Assembly: GCF_000002995.4 (NCBI RefSeq)
Contig: NW_025062477.1
Span: 12,692,696-12,756,695 of the forward strand
Origin: Brugia malayi
Lineage: Eukaryota > Nematoda > Chromadorea > Rhabditida > Onchocercidae
DNA: 64,000 nt
Direction: 5' to 3'
Made by a program: the position numbers and the translations under genes. Positions 13,076 to 24,500 of this stretch are shown piece by piece (the stretch's first letter is position 1; each line of letters opens with the position of its first letter). The notes below the pieces were generated by a model that ran no database searches, was not told where the DNA came from, and saw nothing but the letters and a program-made list of their open reading frames with translations.

Positions 13076-13186
13076 CGAGGATTCATTGCATCGTTTGTTG
13101 TTTATGTGTGGCGGCGTTTTGTGCTGAACGAAATAGAAACAGCTGTTGAGTGCTTTATGCTTTTCATGCTTGCTTACTTTTATTAG
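13076..13186 (+). other. Isolated exon-like open segment of unknown identity
   Basis: After a plausible splice acceptor (TCAATTTTTAG, ending 13075) there are 36 open codons ending in TAG. They read RGFIASFVVYVWRRFVLNEI, then ETAVECFMLFMLAYFY. The stretch is visibly richer in G+C than the flanks and looks like a hydrophobic membrane segment with a charged middle. No partner exon was found within several kilobases on either strand and no family was recognised. It may be an exon of an unannotated gene, a pseudogene remnant or chance. Confidence 0.25.
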
Positions 13187-13280
13187 CTAAACAAAGTTTT
13201 ATCACAAATTTCTTTTCTTCAATGCCTGTCTACACATCATTCAAGTCTCTTTCTTATTTTAATTTTTTTTTGATGTTTCT

Positions 13281-13302
13281 TCTCTCTCTCTCTCTCTCTC
13301 TC
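13281..13302. repeat. CT microsatellite
   Basis: Uninterrupted CT dinucleotide run followed by CCCTCACCCTCCCTCTCTC-type pyrimidine sequence. Confidence 0.8.
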
Positions 13303-13975
13303 AGTTCCCTCACCCTCCCTCTCTCTTTCTCTTTCTCTTCTTATAATCTTTGTACAGTTCTTTTTAATTGAAGTTTTTACCTCAAAATGAATATTTGATT
13401 TGATCAAATTCACCTAAAATTAATCTATTACAAAAAAATTTCCTCCATCGAATAGATTTTTCTTTTCTTTTTTTGAAATTTCAATTTTGTTTTTATCTTA
13501 GTTTAGAAAATAAATAAATATATATAAAATGGACTATTCCCATTTCAAATATGTTTTCATATGAATAAAATTTGAGTGAAAGAAGAAAAAAAATAAAACG
13601 AAAATTTTATTATTTGAATAAATTTTTGAGAAAAAAAAGATTTTGATACATTTTTATTTTTCTTCTTTTCCTTTTTTTCTTCTCTCTCTTGCAATTTAAT
13701 TTAATTCTATTATTGTCATTAATTGAAATAATTCATTTTAGTTATTTTTTTTTTTTTATTTTTGCAGTTCTTTTTTCTTTTCATAATCATTTTCAATGGT
13801 TAAATATTTTCAAAATTTATTGAAGTTCTTCAAAACGGATGAATTTTTTTTTTATTTAAAAGCATATAACCATTGTTTAAGTAGCAATAATTTAATGGAG
13901 AAATAATTTCTATTTATTTCTTTTTTCTTTTTTCGGGAAGAAAAAACTTTTGTTTTCATTTTTATTGTATTGTTA

Positions 13976-14066
13976 TTATCACTGTCACTGTCACTGTCAC
14001 TGTCATTGTCATTGTCATTGTCATTGTCATTGTCACTGTCATTGTCATTGTCATTGTCATTGTCAT
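13976..14066. repeat. CATTGT/CACTGT hexanucleotide array
   Basis: About fourteen tandem hexamers, TGTCAC grading into TGTCAT. The motif is the same as in the array near 12149-12228, about 1.8 kb away. Confidence 0.88.
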
Positions 14067-14717
14067 TTCTTCTTAGGCTTTTTTCCTTTTTAGCAAACTT
14101 TAAGTTGTAATATTAGCAGTCAATACATACATACACATACATATACATACAAAATGCTTTTCTCAGCTAAAATAATTATTGAAATAAGCTTGCAAAAGCT
14201 TAAACTCTTTCATTGCTTCATTAATAATTAGTTGTGCAATTTACAGTCTCAACTTCGTAAATTAATTATTGGCCTGTATGAAATATTTAATGGCATTTAA
14301 AATTTTAAATATGAAAAAGAAACTTTTCGAAAATTTTCGAAATCAATAAAAGAAATTTCAATTTGTGGTTTCTTTTTTCTTTGACACAAAAAGTGAATTT
14401 AAAACTTTTCACATACAATGAAAATAATGTTACTTAGTAACTGGCTTTTTGGGATAATTACCAACTTTTTTTCTTTTTTTGCTTGTTAATTCTTACAAAG
14501 TAATAGCAATAAAGAAAAAAAAAAAGATAGTGTGAATAGAAATTTTCATGCATTATTTCAAATAATTTAATTAATTGCATTTCAAAATTGAAATTTTACA
14601 TTTTAATAAATAATAATTGCTCTTTCACTATTTTATCATTCATTCATTTATAGTTTTTCTCATTACTATTCAAGTTTTTCTCGTTTTTGTTATTGCTTTT
14701 CTTTCTTCCTTTCCAAT

Positions 14718-14758
<41 letters not shown>

Positions 14759-14759
14759 T
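14718..14759. repeat. CT microsatellite
   Basis: CT dinucleotide run with one CTTT interruption. The reverse strand yields an Arg/Glu open frame that is only repeat. Confidence 0.85.
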
Positions 14760-14950
14760 CTTTTGCTTCTAAATTGTCATTTAATTTTGAAAATGTTTCA
14801 ATTATTACAAACATTTCCAAACAAATTGCATAAATTTTCATTAATTTTTAAAATACTACAATAACCATTGCATAATTAATTCTTCTCTTCAAAATCTCTT
14901 CAACTTTTTAAAATTTTAATTACTTACTGTATTTGCATATGCTTAACAAT

Positions 14951-15205
14951 ATTTGTTTACCGTAATGTTTTGTTACAACAATTAGGCTAGTGGTATTTGT
15001 TTATTTTAATGTTTTGTTACAACAATTAGGCTAGTGGTATTTGTTTACCTTAATGTTTTGTTACAACAATTAGGCTAGTGGTATTTGTTCATCTTAATGT
15101 TTTGTTACAACAATTAGGCTAGTGGTATTTGTTTACCTTAATGTTTTGTTACAACAATATACCTAATGGCATCTATTTATTTTCATGTATTTGCTACAAC
15201 AATTT
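14951..15205. repeat. 44-bp tandem repeat, about five copies
   Basis: Units start AATGTTTTGTTACAACAATT at 14964, 15008, 15052, 15096 and 15140, exactly 44 bases apart. Each continues AGGCTAGTGGTATTTGTTTA. The fifth and later copies have decayed. Copies differ mainly at a few positions (TTATTT versus TTACCT or TCATCT). Confidence 0.92.
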
Positions 15206-15408
15206 ATATTTAACTTACTAATTTTGTCTTTTATTTATTAGCAAATATATTTTTATACATTTCATATTTTACATTTATATGTCTCATTTTTAAATTACAT
15301 ATTTATTTTTCTTGTTAGCTTTTATTTTCATTTTATTATTATTAATAGAATTTATTAAAATGTTTCAATTTAATCATTTTCACAATTTCTTTCTCTTCCC
15401 TCTCCCTC

Positions 15409-15410
<2 letters not shown>

Positions 15411-15453
<43 letters not shown>
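15411..15453. repeat. CT microsatellite
   Basis: Uninterrupted CT run of about 40 bases following CCCTCACCCTCCCTC. Confidence 0.85.
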
Positions 15454-15456
<3 letters not shown>

Positions 15457-17814
15457 TCAAGGGAATAATCTGAGAATATTCGCTATCGGTCAATTGTTTA
15501 TTTTGAAATAAAATGAATTGTAATAAATTCCAATGTTACCATCAATCATTACTCATCCAATACTATCTTACATTATTGATTGATGTTGTTGCTAAAGTTA
15601 ATCAAAATTTACAATATAGGCAATTGTAATATTGATCGATTGATTGATTGATTGATTACTGAAGATTATTTACATTGACACATAAAATGATTAAAAATTT
15701 TTAAAAATATGGATATTTTTAATCTAACAAAAATTTAGATATATATTTTAAAAAAAATTTTTTTTTTAATTAGGTATATATAGATATAAATAATGATAAT
15801 GATTTAATTTATTATCATTTATTCAAACCGACAAATTAAAACTATTTTGTTTTTTGTTTTTTTTTTTTTTTTTCTGAATAATTTTTTCTTTCTAAGTTAT
15901 TTCATTAATAAATAAACAAATGATAAAGTAATAATAATGGCATTTAACTAATTATTTGAATTATGCAATAATACATTTTGTTTATTAAAAAATGATTTTT
16001 TGAAAACTTCATTTTGTGATTTATAATTTTTGAACACACATAAACATAACTTATCATTCTGATTGTTGATTATTTTTCCTTCTTTATATTTTATTCCTCT
16101 ATTCACCGTATGATAATAAAATACCAAAATTTTTGAAGATAACAAATTGAGGAAATATTTCATTTAAATTAATTTGAGTTTAGTTTCAGTCTCAGATTTT
16201 CTGAATTTATTACGAATAATTGTAAAGTTAAATTAATTTGCGGGTGATTTTTTTCTTTTAATTTTTTTTGCCCATTTTTTTAGCAGAATTTATCTTTTAC
16301 ATATGATTATTTGCTTTTTTTATAGCTTAGCTTTTACTTATTTATTTTTATTTATTTTATATTTTATGTATTTACAGTTTTTATTTATTTCTTCCTTATT
16401 ATATACCTTCATTTCTTATTGTAACTATCTTAATATAATTTAATGAATGTTAAAAAAAAAATTAATCGCTAAATAATCTTACAATAGCTTATCATTCTTG
16501 TTGATTATATAAAAGTATGTTAGAATTAATTTAAAGTTCAATTGAAAATATGAAATTTAATTCTCTTTTTTCAATTTTGATTAATAATCTTTATTTCTTT
16601 TCCGCTTAATTGTACTTTCTTCTAATTTGTTGACATTGAAATTTTTAATTAGAAATTCATCAAGGACAATAATAATTAATAATAAATATAATATTAATAA
16701 GATAGTCTCAAGTACAATGTATTAAAATAATAAAATCTAAAATGTATTTATTTTCACTAAAATAAATTAGGAAATGCTTAAATGCGTTCTTATCATTTCA
16801 ATCTTAAAAAAATTTAAATAAAAAAGAAAAATTTACTTTTGAAAATTACACTAAATGAATTTGAATTGGATTAATTAATAAACAATTAAAATTCCATTGA
16901 TAGCTTTAAAAAGATTTACAAATTACTTCACTGCATGATTTTTTTTTTTTTTTTTATCGAAAATTCTGGAAATATTATAAAAGCTTGTTTCTGTTTATTA
17001 ATATTAATTTTCTATTTTCCGAATTTTTAATTGCATATGCATTAATTCTATTTGAACGGCGTAATTTTCAAAAATAAAAAATCTCTTTTTTTTTAATTAA
17101 AATTCAAAAATTATTGTATTTTTGACAAATTATTAGTGTGTTATATCAATTTTAATGAAATAAACTTTTTTTTTTAATAATAGTAATTTTTTTTTGGAAG
17201 TTTTTTGAAAGTTTAAAATACTAATTAATTTGGACAAAAAAAAAAACCAATTAAATTGTTTTTTTTTTTTTTTTTATATTTTACTACTATATAGCATTAG
17301 CAAATGATTGTTAACTAATTTTCTGTTTTTGAAGTTACTGAAAATTTTTGCAAAAAAAAATTAATTAATCATTTATCTTGGCAAATGTATTTTTTTAAGA
17401 AGAAGATTATTACAAATATTATATTGAAATGTTTACATTTATCATATACTATAATGCGTATACCTTTATTTGTTAATATTAAAATATTTCATTCAAAATT
17501 TAAAAATTTGAATATTAATTTTTAATTTTGAATTTGCAATACAAATATTTTTTGACCAGTGATTTCATTTTTGTCACATGAAATATCGTTGTTGTTTATT
17601 TATTTCATTAATGTGACTGTATGGATAAATTCCTAGAAAAAAAAAAAAAAAGAAAGAAAAAAGTAATTTGAACATTTTGAAAAATTATTAATAAAATAAA
17701 TAGAAAAATGCTCATTCACAACTAAAAGATTTTTTTTTTAATTATATTTTATAATTTTATAGATATTAAAAAAATAAATTAATCGTTATTTGTCAATCAT
17801 TCGTTTAATATACT
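15454..17814. other. Non-coding A+T-rich region
   Basis: Very A+T-rich spacer with poly-T tracts and a short GATT run near 15636. No exon, RNA gene or element was recognised. Confidence 0.55.
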
Positions 17815-17935
17815 TGTATTATCATTATTATTTTTTTTATTATTGCTATTATTATTATCATTGTTATCATTATGTTATATATTATTATTATGTTGTTATC
17901 ATTATTATTTATTATTACTATTATTTTATTATCAC

Positions 17936-18013
<78 letters not shown>

Positions 18014-18110
18014 GTATTATCATTATTATTATTTTTTTTATTACTTTTATCATTATTATTATTATCGTCATTATTACTATTATTACTAATATTATTAATT
18101 ATTATTATAA
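17815..18110. repeat. TTA trinucleotide microsatellite
   Basis: Imperfect TTA/TCA repeats surround a perfect run of more than twenty TTA units (about 17937-18009). Poly-Leu, poly-Ile and poly-Tyr frames on the plus strand and poly-Asn on the minus strand are artefacts of the repeat. Confidence 0.95.
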
Positions 18111-20243
18111 GATATCATTATTATCAGATATGTTATTTGAAAGAGATAATGTGATAATTAATAAAGTAGTGGTGTTGATGATAATGATAATGATTACTGA
18201 AAATTGGTGGTGGTGAATTTTCATTAATAAATTTATTGGTTTAATAGGTGGAGTAGAAGGAATCAAATTTTTATATAGTCATTAATTAATTTACTGGTTT
18301 AATAGTAGGATTGCATGAGATGAAATTTCTATAGGAGAAAATTAAATTTTTTCAAAAAAAAAATAAAATATGATAAAATTATGAGAAAATAAATGATTAC
18401 AGGCAAAAAGGATGAATAGTGGAAACTGGTACTGATAATTATAGATAATATCAATGAAATTTAAAAAATGTCACCTATGTCATTTCGTCTAAATAAAAGT
18501 AAAATTATAAATTCATTGTTGGTACATTTTATTAAATTACAAATGTAATATATAATTATTTGCTCTCTTTTTTTGTTTGTTTTCTTTTTTCGTACAATAT
18601 ATTAATTTTAGGTTAAAATTATATTTCAGTTTTGAAATTAATTATCAATCATTTTTTATCAAACTTTATTACATTAATTTATTTCTGCATGCATTTTAAT
18701 AAGATACAATATTTTTCAAAAAAAAAAAAAAAAAAGAAATAAATTCTTTCCTGGTTTAAGTTTAATATATTTTTGACCTTGAATTTCAATTTACGAAATT
18801 GGCTACAAATAAATTTGCTTATTTGTTAAATATAAATGATGAATTTCTCAAAAAATGATAAATGAATTGAAGACATCATTTGTAATTTTTCTTTTTTTTT
18901 TCCTTTGATGAATTACTTATGCTAATTTTTCATTTGTTTCTTTTACTTTTAATTTTTTAAAATGTAAATCTGATCAAGTTAATCAAATTTCTTTAATTTT
19001 TTAACAAAAAAAATTTTTTTTTTTTGTAAAATACAAATAATTTATTGTAATAAAAAAATCATTTGAAATTTTGTTATTATTTTTACTATTATTTTTTTCC
19101 TATTTTTTTATTATTTATATTATTTGAAAAAAAATTTTTTTTTTCTTCTTACACTTTATATTTGTCATTTTTGCAATTCAATTCAAACTAAATCAACAAT
19201 GAAATAATATTATTTGATTTGATTGGCTAAATTTGAGCTCTTTGAACTAAGCAATCTTAAATTATTGCTTCAAAATAACAAACTTTTTCTTTTTGAAGTA
19301 ATTGTTGAATTAATTGATTGCTCATCGGTTTGATATTATATACATAAATAAATTCACAAAGTAAATTGTAAAATTCTGTCAAAATTGTTTACTTTTCGCT
19401 TACTTTTGCAGTCTTTTCTCATTTTCCTTTTTCTTTGTTTCCTTTTTTTTTTTTTTTCTTGCATTTAATATTTTTTAGTGTAATCTTTTTTTTCATTTAA
19501 AAAGAGAGAAAAGGAAAGTTTCTTTTGAGTAGTAAAATATCAACGAAATTTTTTCTCAAATTTTTTTTTTTTCAAAGAAAAAAATAATTTTTTACATATT
19601 TCTAATTATTAATTGAATATGAGAAGTATAAAATTGAAAATTTTACTAAATGAAAATTATTCATTTTATTAAATTATTTTTGTTTTATTTTATATTTGCT
19701 TCCCATTCGAAATAGTAGATGGATGGTTCTTTTTTTTTTTCCTTTGTTTGTATATGTCAAAATTTTAAAGTGAGAAAATTTCTGATTAATTAAAATAAAA
19801 GGAAAGAAAAGAAAAAAAAAAAGGGATGGTAGTATTGTTGAAAAAATTAAATTTATTGCAGAAAAAATTTTTTAATTAGATTGATTTTGATTAGTTAGAC
19901 AAATGAATAAAGTTGCAAATTTTACAATGAATAATAATAAAATATTTGAATTTTTTATTTATGTTAAAGTTTTTCGAAAACAAAAAAGAATTACTTTGTT
20001 TTGTTTTTTTTTTTTTTTATTATATGCATGGCTTTTCTAATTTATTAATTATCCATCATAAATGATTTATTAATTAAATTTCATTGTTGTTATTATTTAA
20101 TAATTTTTTTATCTTTTTTTTTCGATTTCATATATTTTTAAAAAATATAATTCATTAAAATTATGAATGTATAATAAATTTTTGGTTAAAAAAATGTTGA
20201 AAATCTCATTTTCACTTCTCTCTCTCTCTTATTTTCTTCGACA
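18111..20243. other. Non-coding A+T-rich region
   Basis: Poly-T and poly-A rich spacer. No coding exon or RNA gene recognised. Confidence 0.55.
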
Positions 20244-20510
20244 AGCTATACACCCACGCACACACACACCCACTAACATACACACATACACATACATCTA
20301 CACCTATACAGACATACACCCACGCACATACGCACACATACATAAGACAGGTTATTCTAATGAAAAATGTCTATTGTAGGAGCATATTTAATGCATCTCA
20401 ATTAAACAAATAGATATGAACACACGCTTAGTATGTACACACACACGTACACGCACGCATAAGCACATATACATACAGACATACGCATAGACATACACGT
20501 ATCATACATA
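20244..20510. repeat. CA/CATA-rich simple sequence (left arm)
   Basis: Cryptically simple ACACACACACCCAC and ACATACACATACA-type sequence in two blocks (about 20250-20348 and 20420-20510). It is roughly complementary in composition to the TG-rich block at 20583-20880. Confidence 0.85.
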
Positions 20511-20531
20511 CTTCAACAGACGTCGCCGGGC

Positions 20532-20539
20532 TATAAAAG
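20532..20539 (+). promoter_or_regulatory. Isolated TATA-box-like core promoter motif
   Basis: TATAAAAG preceded directly by GTCGCCGGGC, a GC-rich element resembling a TFIIB recognition site, and by GACGTC a few bases further upstream. It sits between the CA-rich and TG-rich simple arms. No recognised gene follows, so function is inferred from the motif alone. Confidence 0.3.
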
Positions 20540-20582
20540 AAAAATAATTGTCTGTGATTTTTTTATATGATACATTGTCGAT

Positions 20583-20880
20583 GTATGTGTATTAAGTGCA
20601 TGTTTTTATAAGTGTAGATGCATGTGCGTGTGTGTGTGTATGTGCATGTGTGGGTGTATGTATATGTATGTGGTTAATCGTGTATATGTATGTCTGTATG
20701 TTAGTTGGTGTATTAGTGGGGCATATAAGTGCTACGTGTATGTATATATGAGTGAATGTGTATGTAACATATGTAAGTGATATGATATGTGTATGTGACG
20801 TATAAGCGATACGTGTATGTATGTGTATGTAACGTATGTAAGCGATATATGTATGTATGTGTATGTGTATGTATACTTTT
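20583..20880. repeat. TG/TGTA-rich simple sequence (right arm)
   Basis: GTGTGTGTGTGTATGTGC and GTATGTATATGTATG-type sequence. Its complement resembles the CA-rich left arm, so the two could pair across the 70-base centre. Confidence 0.85.
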
Positions 20881-21344
20881 ATATTTTTATTATTTATCTG
20901 TTGAATTATAATCACATTAATTATCTTCAATTTTCCATCAATTTATGAAATGTGACTAAGTTAACAGATGCAACAACCGGAAATTTACCGTTTCTTTTCT
21001 CTCTTCCGTTTTTTTTTTTCTGCATTTCCGATATTTATTTTTCCTAATTTAATTATAATAATTTAATTATTTCTTTCTCTTTTTTTCTTTCTTTTCAATA
21101 TTCACTTTAATCTAGTTTTAGCAGTACATAAAATGCCACAAAAAGAATTTTCAAATTCTTTTTATGAAATTTCCAAAATAAAAATTTTTGAGTTTCAAAA
21201 AATGGAAAAAAAAAAATTTCTAAATTACTTTTATTTTTTTTTTCCTTTCTATTCCAATCAATGTAATTCCTTCCTTCTTTAATTATCTGCAAGAAGCATT
21301 TGCAGAAAGTTTCTTTTTACTTCTTCGCTTTTATTTTTACTTCA

Positions 21345-21590
21345 TTCTTTCTATTTCTTTGCCATTTCAAATTTCTATTTAACTAAAATTTCCGGAAATT
21401 TATCAGGAAGGAAGCTCTCTTCGAAAAGAAAAAAAGTTAGATTGTCTCAATAGTTTGATTTAAAAAAAAAAAATTTCGACTCTAATTTTTTTTTTCTGCT
21501 TTGTTTACTTTATTGCTATTATTTTTCTATATCTCTTTGCTATTTCAGTTTTCTATTAAACTAAAATTTCCGGAAATTTATCAGGAAAAA
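21345..21590. repeat. Direct repeat carrying a TTCCGGAA palindrome
   Basis: Two related copies of about 70 bases (about 21345-21415 and 21519-21590) share CTAAAATTTCCGGAAATTTA followed by TCAGGAA. Further CCGGAA motifs occur near 20979, 21756 and 21770. Confidence 0.7.
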
Positions 21591-24500
21591 AGCAAAAAAA
21601 AAAAAAAAAAGAAGAAAAGAAAAGTGTCTGATTGTTTCAATAATTGTGGTAAAAAAACAAAAATCATTTTTTTTGTAGTTTAGCAAATTTAACAAAATAT
21701 AGATTTTTTTTTTATCAATCAATTAAACATTCAAAATTAACAATTGCTTATAAATTCCGGAATATTATCCGGAATGTATGAATTATTATTTGTCATTTGC
21801 TATAGTATTATATAGTGGTTTAGTCAAACTCAAAAAAAAATTAAAATAAATAACTATTATAGATTATAGCTAATAAGCATTTACAAATTACTCGAAAGGT
21901 CCAATTTTTTTTTAAGAAAATTTTAATTTTATCCGTTAATTCATTTAATTATATAATTATGAGTTGAAAAAAGAAAATAGTAAGCAATTAAAGGTGCGAG
22001 AAATAAAGTGTTAATTTTTTTTTTTTGACTTTTTAAAGCAGAAGTTATAATTTTAAAAAAAAAAACAAAATTGTTGAAAAATTTCTTTTCATATCTATAA
22101 ATTAAATTTATTCTCATTAAATAATAATTTCTTTTTTCATTCTTTCACACTTTTAAATTACACTGTAAATTTATTCATTCCTAATTTTTTATAATTCATA
22201 TTAGAATTATGGAATAGCTTAACATTTAAATTGTCATTTAATTATCAATTTCAATGATTTACAAATGAAAAATAGCAAAAGAAAAAAGAAATTTCTTTCT
22301 TCTTAGAACTATTCGGAATATATTTTATACAAATCAAAAAAAGAAAAGAAAATGAAATGTCACTAAAATAAACAAATTAAGTAGATTTTAATAAATTCCT
22401 AATCAAATATTGAATTAAAATTTATTAAAATATTAAATGTAACATTTTAATTTAATATTGAATTTTATTAAATTAAATTTTACTCAAATTATACGCATTA
22501 TTAAACTCTATCAAATCCTAATTTATTTAGGATAGGTAGAAATGAAAAATAAAAAGAAGGAAAAATTAGATAACCAGTTTTCAATTTACATTTTCAAATG
22601 GTATTTATTTTAAGTAGCAAAAAAAAAAAAATGATTTGTTATTTGATTGAGCATTGTCGTCGTATCACAAAATTTCCTCTTTTTTTTTTCTTATTTTCAA
22701 AGATCAAAAATACATCTCATTTTTTTTTTTAGAAATTAAAAGAAAATTGTGCTTTCCTAAAAATAATTATCCTATAATGATTTATTATCTCAAATTTAAT
22801 TTTTACATTATTACTTTCTTTAAATCTTGAATGATAATATATATATATATATGAAATATTTTGACACATTAATAACTTATTATCCTTTTTTTTAAAAAAA
22901 TTTGTTGATAATTTTGAATAGAAATAAGTTGAAATTAAAATTTTAAATGAGAAAATTTTCATTTTATTTGTAAATTATATATTATTAAATTTATGGATGC
23001 GATGAAATATGTTATGTCTGTTTTTTTTTTTTTTTTTTTTTTTTTGAAATCGATTAATTTAAGGGAATTTTTTTTATGGTTGAATTTTTATTATTAGCTA
23101 AGCTAACAAGCCAAATATATCTAATCTAAAATTAAGGCTAATCAGAGATTTTTCATTCATTTTATATTGTTAACATTATTCATCTTCTATCATAATGATT
23201 AAATTTGTGAAAAATAAATAAAAAATATTTAGAAAAGATTTCTTAAAATTTTTTCCAAAAAAAAAAAAACTACTGCCTAAATTTACTTAACTGATAGTTT
23301 AACATTAAAAATTTTGAAAATTTTTCCACCAAAAACAAAGCATTTCAAATGTTTCCAATTAAATTTTCTCAATTGATTAATTGGTGTGGTTAAAATTTAA
23401 AAAAGTTAAATGCGCCATTTCATACAAGTTAATAAATTTTCAAATAGATATTGTAACAGAGCAAAGACTAAACTTTTCTTATAAAAAAAAAAGACTTCGA
23501 ATTTTAGATTTTAACTTAAAGTTATAAAATTCATACGTTTACAATCATTTTTATTACACTGTCTTTTTTTTTTTTGAATAAAATTGAACTATCACTTCAT
23601 TTTTGGAGGATTTGTAATAGGTGAAGAGGATAAGTAACTATAATCGATATTTTAGTATCCTTTAATGATTCCAAATAAATCAATTTGAAATTTAATTCTA
23701 GTGAAAACAATTTACTCGAAAATTGAAATTTCATTTATCTTAGTTTTGCATAAAATTTAACACAACTCATAAATATACACGTACACGTCTTTGCGTGTTA
23801 CGTGATAGAATGACGAGCAAAATTTATCTGAGAAAGTTCATTTTTTTCTCTTTCTCTAAATTATAAATATTAAGAAGCGTAAACATTGTATTTAAGTGCT
23901 AGAGACATTTTATTTTAAATTGAGCTTTTAAAAGATCAAGCATTTAGCTCATCTGTTATCATTCAAAATAAACAATGCATTTTTTTTTTATTTTGAGTTT
24001 TACATATTTCCTAAAATTTGCATCGCTTAAATAGTAATAAATTTCCACTAATAATAATGATTAAAATTTATGCTGAAATTTAGATTCTAAAATTCAAACA
24101 CTGTAAAGTTTTATTAGTATCTAAATAATAGGTATGGAATGTCTAATGGCTTATTTTCATTGAATAACTTTAATTATTTCGTCTTTTTTTTTTTTTTTTT
24201 GATCAATCAACCAAATAATAGAATTTATTTTAATTCAATCATTTCGGAATGCTTTTAATGTCTATTTAATTTTAAGTGTTTAATTTTAAAGAATTTTATT
24301 CTTCTTTTTCTATCAAATTCTTTTCATTGTAAATAGTAAAGAATACATTGCTCTCTCGGAAAACTCTTAATAATATCTGATATTAGGTGAAATGTTATAG
24401 CTTACATACTTTAATTGTTTGTTTAAATTGTTGTTGACGATTTTCTGTCTTTCCATTCTTTTTTTTTAAAAAAATAATTTTTCCAGAAACCAAAATTATT

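Noticed and set aside
17790..18216. Several long open frames of poly-Leu, poly-Ile, poly-Tyr or poly-Asn
   Set aside because: They translate a TTA microsatellite, with no start context, splice structure or family similarity.
20592..20930. Minus-strand His/Thr/Ile-rich frame
   Set aside because: It translates TG-rich simple sequence; no family similarity.
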